NCBI GenBank assembly: GCA_964533945.1
Contig: CAZHPA010000025.1
Location: 1 to 29,053, forward strand
Direction: 5' to 3'
DNA: 29,053 bases
DNA from: CAZHPA01 sp964533945
Lineage (GTDB): Bacteria; Bacillota; Clostridia; Lachnospirales; WRBF01
The position numbers and the translations under genes are program-made. Of this stretch, positions 25,600 to 29,053 are shown one piece after another. The notes under the pieces were generated by a model. That model had not been told where the DNA came from. It worked only from the letters and a program-made list of their open reading frames with translations, and did no database searches. Every line of letters begins with the position of its first letter. The stretch's first letter is position 1.

Positions 25600-27681
25600 A
25601 TGGAAGGTATTAGCTTAAATTCCGATATATCAATTTTAAAAGGAGTTGGAGAACAACGGCTTTTAAGGCTGCATAAGCTTTCAATATATACGCTTAAAGA
25701 TTTAATAGAACATTTCCCAAAAGATTATTACAACAGAGAAATAACAAGCATTTGCAAAACTAAATATTTAGAAGAAAATACAATTTTAGCTACCATTATA
25801 GATGTTTTAGAAGACAGTGAAATTAACGGAAAAGTAATAACTAAAATAATAGCAGCAGATGATATGGGCGATATAATAGAAATTGCTTGGTTTAATCAAC
25901 CATATTTAAAGTATCAGCTTAAATTGGGAACAAAATGGATATTTACAGGCAAAGTTAAAGGGTTTGCAAGAAAGAAAATAATGGAATGCAAAGATTTAGA
26001 AGCACCCGGCAAAGATGTTAAAATGTCGGAAATAATACCCGTATACAATTCTACTTACAAGCTATCCCAAAAATATATACGTTCTTTAATTCATTCGGCG
26101 CTGCATTTAGTATATAAGCAGCTGGAAGAAATTTTACCTAAAGAAATTAGGGCAAAATATTGCCTTTGCAGCAAAGTTTTTGCCACTATTAAAGCACACT
26201 TTCCAGAAGACAAAGAAGTGCTTTCCGTTGCACTAAATCGGCTTGCTTTTGAAGAACTTTTATTAATGCAGCTTGCGCTAATTAGGCAAAAAGGACGCAT
26301 TAAAACTAAAAGAAATTCAGTTGAAATTACAGATTTTGAATACAATAAGCTGCTTAAATTAATATCATTTGAAATGACAAAAGCACAAGTTAAAGTTATT
26401 AATGAAATGTGCTTGGATATTAAAAAAGGTTTCGTCTTAAATAGATTACTGCAAGGCGACGTTGGTTGTGGAAAAACATTTGTTGCAATTGTAATGTGCT
26501 ATTTGGCAATTAAAAACGGAGGGCAAGCGGCGTTAATGGCACCTACGGAAATTTTAGCACATCAGCATTTTAATTCATTTAGCGAATTGTTTAATTTGCT
26601 TGGAATTGAAACGGTTTTGCTTTCAGGCGGGCTAAAAAAGAAGGAAAAGGAAGCCGCCTATGAAAAAATTGAAAGCGGACAAGCCCAAATGATATTAGGA
26701 ACTCATGCGCTTATTCAACAAAACGTTTCATTTAAAAATTTAACTCTTGCAATAACAGACGAACAACACCGTTTTGGTGTTAGACAAAGGCTTGCTTTAA
26801 TTGACAAAGGCAAAACTCCAAACGTTATAGCAATGAGCGCAACTCCAATTCCACGAACTTTGGCGCTAGTTTTGTATGGAGATATGGATATTTCAATAAT
26901 TAACGAAATGCCAAAAGGGAGGCAAAAAGTTGACACATATGCAGTTACTTCGGCAGAAAGACAAAGGGTATATAACTTTATTGAGAAGCAAGTTTCACAA
27001 GGAAGGCAAGCATATGTTATTTGCCCTTCCATAGAAGCTAACACAAAAGAAGAGGCAAACGAAAACAGAGAACAGTCTGGTTATTCGGAAGAACCATCTT
27101 TGCAATCGGTTTTGGAATATACACAAAAACTTAAAAAAATATTTCATAATAGAAGCGTTCAACATTTGCACGGAAAGATGAAAGAAAAGGAAAAGCAAGA
27201 AGTTATGCAAGCGTTTGTTGACGGCGAAATACAAATTCTTGTTTCAACAACTGTAGTTGAAGTTGGCGTTAATGTTAAAAATGCAACTATTATAGTAATT
27301 GAAGATGCCGAGCGGTTTGGGCTTTCACAGCTTCATCAGCTAAGAGGGCGTGTTGGCAGGGGAAATGAAAAATCATTTTGTATTTTAATAACAGACTCAA
27401 TGTCTAATATTTGCAGGCAAAGAATGAGAGCGCTAACTAAAACAAATGACGGATTTAAGCTTTCAGAACTTGATTTAGAACTTAGAGGTGCAGGAGATTT
27501 TTTTGGAACACGGCAGCATGGGTTGCCAGAGCTGAAAATTGCTAATTTGTATAGAGATACAGAAATATTAAATTTGGCAAGAGAAGCCGCCGAATTTATT
27601 TTTAACAACTTTATTAATGATGAAAAATATAATAAACTTTGGAGTGCAGTTGATAAATATTTAGAATTAACTACAGGTTAA
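25600..27681 (+). CDS. recG: ATP-dependent DNA helicase RecG
   Basis: RecG reverses stalled replication forks and branch-migrates Holliday junctions. The 693 residues match the usual ~680-690. The N-terminal OB/wedge domain (about 60-160) is followed by helicase motifs: Walker A in GDVGCGKT, the DExx box as DEQHRFGVRQR, MSATPIPRTLAL (motif III), STTVVEVGVNV and QLRGRVGRG (motifs V and VI), and the C-terminal GAGDFFGTRQHG TRG motif. It starts two bases after the fakA-like stop without its own SD, so translation is coupled. Confidence 0.98.
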   Translation: MEGISLNSDISILKGVGEQRLLRLHKLSIYTLKDLIEHFPKDYYNREITSICKTKYLEENTILATIIDVLEDSEINGKVITKIIAADDMGDIIEIAWFNQPYLKYQLKLGTKWIFTGKVKGFARKKIMECKDLEAPGKDVKMSEIIPVYNSTYKLSQKYIRSLIHSALHLVYKQLEEILPKEIRAKYCLCSKVFATIKAHFPEDKEVLSVALNRLAFEELLLMQLALIRQKGRIKTKRNSVEITDFEYNKLLKLISFEMTKAQVKVINEMCLDIKKGFVLNRLLQGDVGCGKTFVAIVMCYLAIKNGGQAALMAPTEILAHQHFNSFSELFNLLGIETVLLSGGLKKKEKEAAYEKIESGQAQMILGTHALIQQNVSFKNLTLAITDEQHRFGVRQRLALIDKGKTPNVIAMSATPIPRTLALVLYGDMDISIINEMPKGRQKVDTYAVTSAERQRVYNFIEKQVSQGRQAYVICPSIEANTKEEANENREQSGYSEEPSLQSVLEYTQKLKKIFHNRSVQHLHGKMKEKEKQEVMQAFVDGEIQILVSTTVVEVGVNVKNATIIVIEDAERFGLSQLHQLRGRVGRGNEKSFCILITDSMSNICRQRMRALTKTNDGFKLSELDLELRGAGDFFGTRQHGLPELKIANLYRDTEILNLAREAAEFIFNNFINDEKYNKLWSAVDKYLELTTG

Positions 27682-27684
27682 GTT

Positions 27685-27730
27685 AATGCGTTGCTATGTT
27701 TTTTGAAGGCAACGCATTCTTATTTATATA
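27685..27730 (+). terminator. Terminator after recG
   Basis: A perfect 10-bp stem AATGCGTTGC (27685-27694) / GCAACGCATT (27709-27718) is followed by CTTATTTAT. Confidence 0.85.
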
Positions 27731-27745
27731 AAAAGTAAAATATAG

Positions 27746-27774
27746 TTGACATATATTAAAATATATGCTACCTT
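27746..27774 (+). promoter_or_regulatory. Promoter with 18-bp operator-like palindrome before the small XRE gene
   Basis: A perfect TTGACA (27746-27751) is followed after 17 bases by TACCTT (27769-27774), a weak -10. The spacer is almost filled by the perfect inverted repeat CATATATTAAAATATATG (27750-27767). A repressor bound there would block RNA polymerase, so it is a likely autoregulatory operator of the XRE protein. Confidence 0.6.
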
Positions 27775-27794
27775 AGAATAAAGGTGGTAGGTAT

Positions 27795-27992
27795 ATGGCG
27801 AAAAATTTAAAATTAAAAGCAGCAAGGGCACAATACGACATGACACAAAAAGATTTGGCGGAAGCTGTTGGCATTACAAGGCAAACTATGAACGCAATCG
27901 AAAAAGGCGACTACAACCCTACAATAAAATTATGTATTGCCATTTGTAAGATTTTAGGCAAAACTTTAGACGAGTTGTTTTGGGAGGGATAA
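27795..27992 (+). CDS. Small XRE-family transcriptional regulator
   Basis: This 65-residue protein is a single helix-turn-helix domain: LKAARAQYDMTQKDLAEAVGITRQTMNAIEKGDYNP (helices 2-3 with the recognition helix TRQTMNAIE), then ICKILGKTLDELFWEG at the C-terminus. This pattern is common in short HTH proteins paired with a membrane protein. AAGGTGG precedes the start by 7 bases. It is probably an autorepressor acting on the palindrome in its own promoter. The next gene starts 3 bases after its stop. Confidence 0.93.
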   Translation: MAKNLKLKAARAQYDMTQKDLAEAVGITRQTMNAIEKGDYNPTIKLCIAICKILGKTLDELFWEG

Positions 27993-27995
27993 TTT

Positions 27996-28442
27996 ATGGA
28001 AAACAGCAAGTTCGACGAAATGCAAACTATTAACAGAAACAAAATCGGGTATCAAGCATTTAACTTAATTCTTGTGCTAATTGTATTAAATGAATTTATA
28101 AAAAATTTTTATGTTTGGGCTATGCCAACTGTTGAAACACTTTTGCTTGTATTTATCCCTATAGCTTATTTCGATACTTTAACTATGATTAAAGGCTGTA
28201 ATTTTACAAGAAAATATTTGTCTGATAATGCAACCAGAAAAATATCAATAATTTTCTTTGCTTTTTGTGTTGCATTTTTGTGGTATTTAATGCTAATAAA
28301 GCGTCAACCGATTGTTATTATTGAAAATGGGCAGCTTAGCGATAAATGCGCAGATTTGTTGCTTAACATCTTTTGGCTATATCGCCTACTGCTTATGGTA
28401 GTTCAAAAAATGGCGGATAAAAAGAAAGAAGTGACATACTAA
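27996..28442 (+). CDS. Hypothetical membrane protein paired with the XRE regulator
   Basis: This 148-residue protein has hydrophobic segments at about 20-37, 43-60, 80-102 and 120-136. I do not recognise a function. Its start lies 3 bases after the stop of the XRE gene, and GGAGGG of that gene's end (27982-27989) serves as the SD, so the two are coupled. HTH plus small membrane protein pairs are widespread in Firmicutes and mostly uncharacterised. The stop codon is immediately followed by the right-end hairpin of the tnpB element, so insertion happened at the very end of the gene, possibly replacing its original last residues. Confidence 0.8.
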   Translation: MENSKFDEMQTINRNKIGYQAFNLILVLIVLNEFIKNFYVWAMPTVETLLLVFIPIAYFDTLTMIKGCNFTRKYLSDNATRKISIIFFAFCVAFLWYLMLIKRQPIVIIENGQLSDKCADLLLNIFWLYRLLLMVVQKMADKKKEVTY

Positions 28443-28545
28443 CCCGCTTATCTAAGATAGAAGCGGGAGCTTCTTACTCGATAGACTAGCGTCTAAGCAT
28501 AAATAAGCTAACCCCGTGTGTCCCACGGTTATTTATATTATAAGA
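28443..28545 (-). ncRNA. Right end of IS200/IS605-type element and probable TnpB guide RNA (omega RNA) region
   Basis: Directly after the tnpB stop on the minus strand come a hairpin CCGTG-GGACA-CACGG (28514-28528) and a long near-palindrome with arms CCCGCTT/AAGCGGG (28443-28467). Structured 3' ends like this are the right-end recognition hairpins of IS605-family elements, and TnpB guide RNAs come from this region. The exact element end, and hence the guide, cannot be fixed from one copy; the hairpin ends right against the stop codon of the neighbouring gene. Confidence 0.55.
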
Positions 28546-29053
28546 TTACAGCATTGCTAAACCTGCTTGTTTTATATTTATAGCTGCATTGTAATCTCTA
28601 TCAATAATATTTCCACAAGTACAGATAAATGTTCTGTATTTAAGCGTTAAGTTATGATTTTTAACACCGCAAGCACTACAAGTTTTACTTGAAGGGAACC
28701 ATTTATCAACTTTGATTAATTTCTTGGCTTTGTATGTTAAGAAACTAATAAACACGCCAAAACCATTATCCATAACACTCTTATCAAAATTTAAAGCTTT
28801 GCTTAATGCTTTCATGCTAAGAGTTTCAACACAAATAACATCATATAGTAAGGTTTAGCTGTTGATGTTTTATGTAGAAAATCTTTTCTTTGATTAGCAA
28901 CTTTTTCGTGAACTTTAGCTAGTTTTAGTTTTTGTTTGAAGTAGTTATTACTTTTCTTTTGACATTTGCTAAGTTTACATTGTTCTCTGCTTAGCTTGTC
29001 TTGTGATTTTCTATAGAATTTAGGATAGTTTGCACTTTCATTATTTGAATCTA
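28546..29053 (-). pseudogene. tnpB: IS200/IS605-family TnpB (partial, frameshifted)
   Basis: The intact last 89 residues hold the OrfB zinc ribbon (KWFPSSKTCSACG ... CTCG) and DRDYNAAINI with the last RuvC Asp. Upstream, another frame reads FYRKSQDKLSREQCKLS...HEKVANQRKDFLHKTSTA, the typical TnpB core, up to the window edge. That frame then runs into stop TGA, while the ribbon frame continues back as YDVICVETLSM (RuvC Glu). The break lies at about 28840-28862, so the gene is frameshifted. The stretch TYKAKKLIKVDKW also seems about four residues shorter than usual between YKA and KVDKW. The N-terminus and any tnpA are outside the window. Confidence 0.85.

Overview
The window looks like part of a low-GC Clostridia-type (Bacillota) chromosome. 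The evidence is AT-rich DNA, strong AGGAGG-type ribosome binding sites, TTGACA/TATAAT promoters, a lipoprotein-type peptide-binding protein, and the Asp23 - DhaL/FakA-like - RecG gene order known from Firmicutes. A run of 100 N (13262-13361) shows it comes from a draft or scaffolded assembly. No species is claimed.

Layout. (1) 1-2622, minus strand: a 542-residue protein joins a phage-head MuF-type zinc-knuckle region to a C-terminal domain that looks lysozyme/lytic-transglycosylase-like. It is followed within 6 bases by a small membrane protein gene lying in a tandem array of a 444-bp unit (at least three copies, the last cut by the window edge). I read this as a MuF polymorphic toxin with amplified immunity genes. 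(2) 2932-8754, minus: a tightly overlapping operon, PfoR/PTS_EIIC_2-like membrane protein - cimA - leuC - leuD - leuB - NusG-domain-II protein, ending at a clear terminator. There is no leuA; with citramalate synthase, LeuCDB would serve the pyruvate route to 2-oxobutyrate and isoleucine as well as leucine. (3) 8982-10259, minus: serS with its own promoter; its 3' end is iterated as 39-41-bp repeats between serS and pfoR. (4) 10355-16943, minus: a peptide ABC transporter operon (two ATPases, binding protein, two permeases) followed by a small membrane protein and a cupin. The binding-protein/permease junction carries a 140-bp tandem duplication that appears to have broken the assembly. (5) 17264-20762, plus: an XRE-cupin regulator, an acyl-CoA synthetase and an M29 aminopeptidase, the first two adjacent. 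(6) 20836-23369: an intact tRNA-Ser(CGA) and a 3' tRNA-Ser fragment in direct orientation bracket one gene for a secreted beta-helix/InlB-type-repeat protein, the geometry of a tRNA-targeted island but without an integrase. That gene carries an apparent one-base deletion inside its signal peptide. (7) 23504-27681, plus: Asp23-family protein, FakA/YloV-like kinase, recG and a terminator. (8) 27746-28442, plus: a small XRE regulator and a membrane protein, with an 18-bp palindrome in the promoter. (9) 28443-29053, minus: the 3' part of an IS200/IS605-type tnpB, frameshifted, with its hairpin-rich right end and probable guide-RNA region.

Housekeeping and amino-acid metabolism make up the core. 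The most notable accessory material is the MuF toxin/immunity array at the left edge and the tRNA-Ser-bracketed surface-protein gene. Local tandem duplication is a recurring theme (444-bp, 140-bp, 39-bp and 38-bp units), and several of these touch gene ends.
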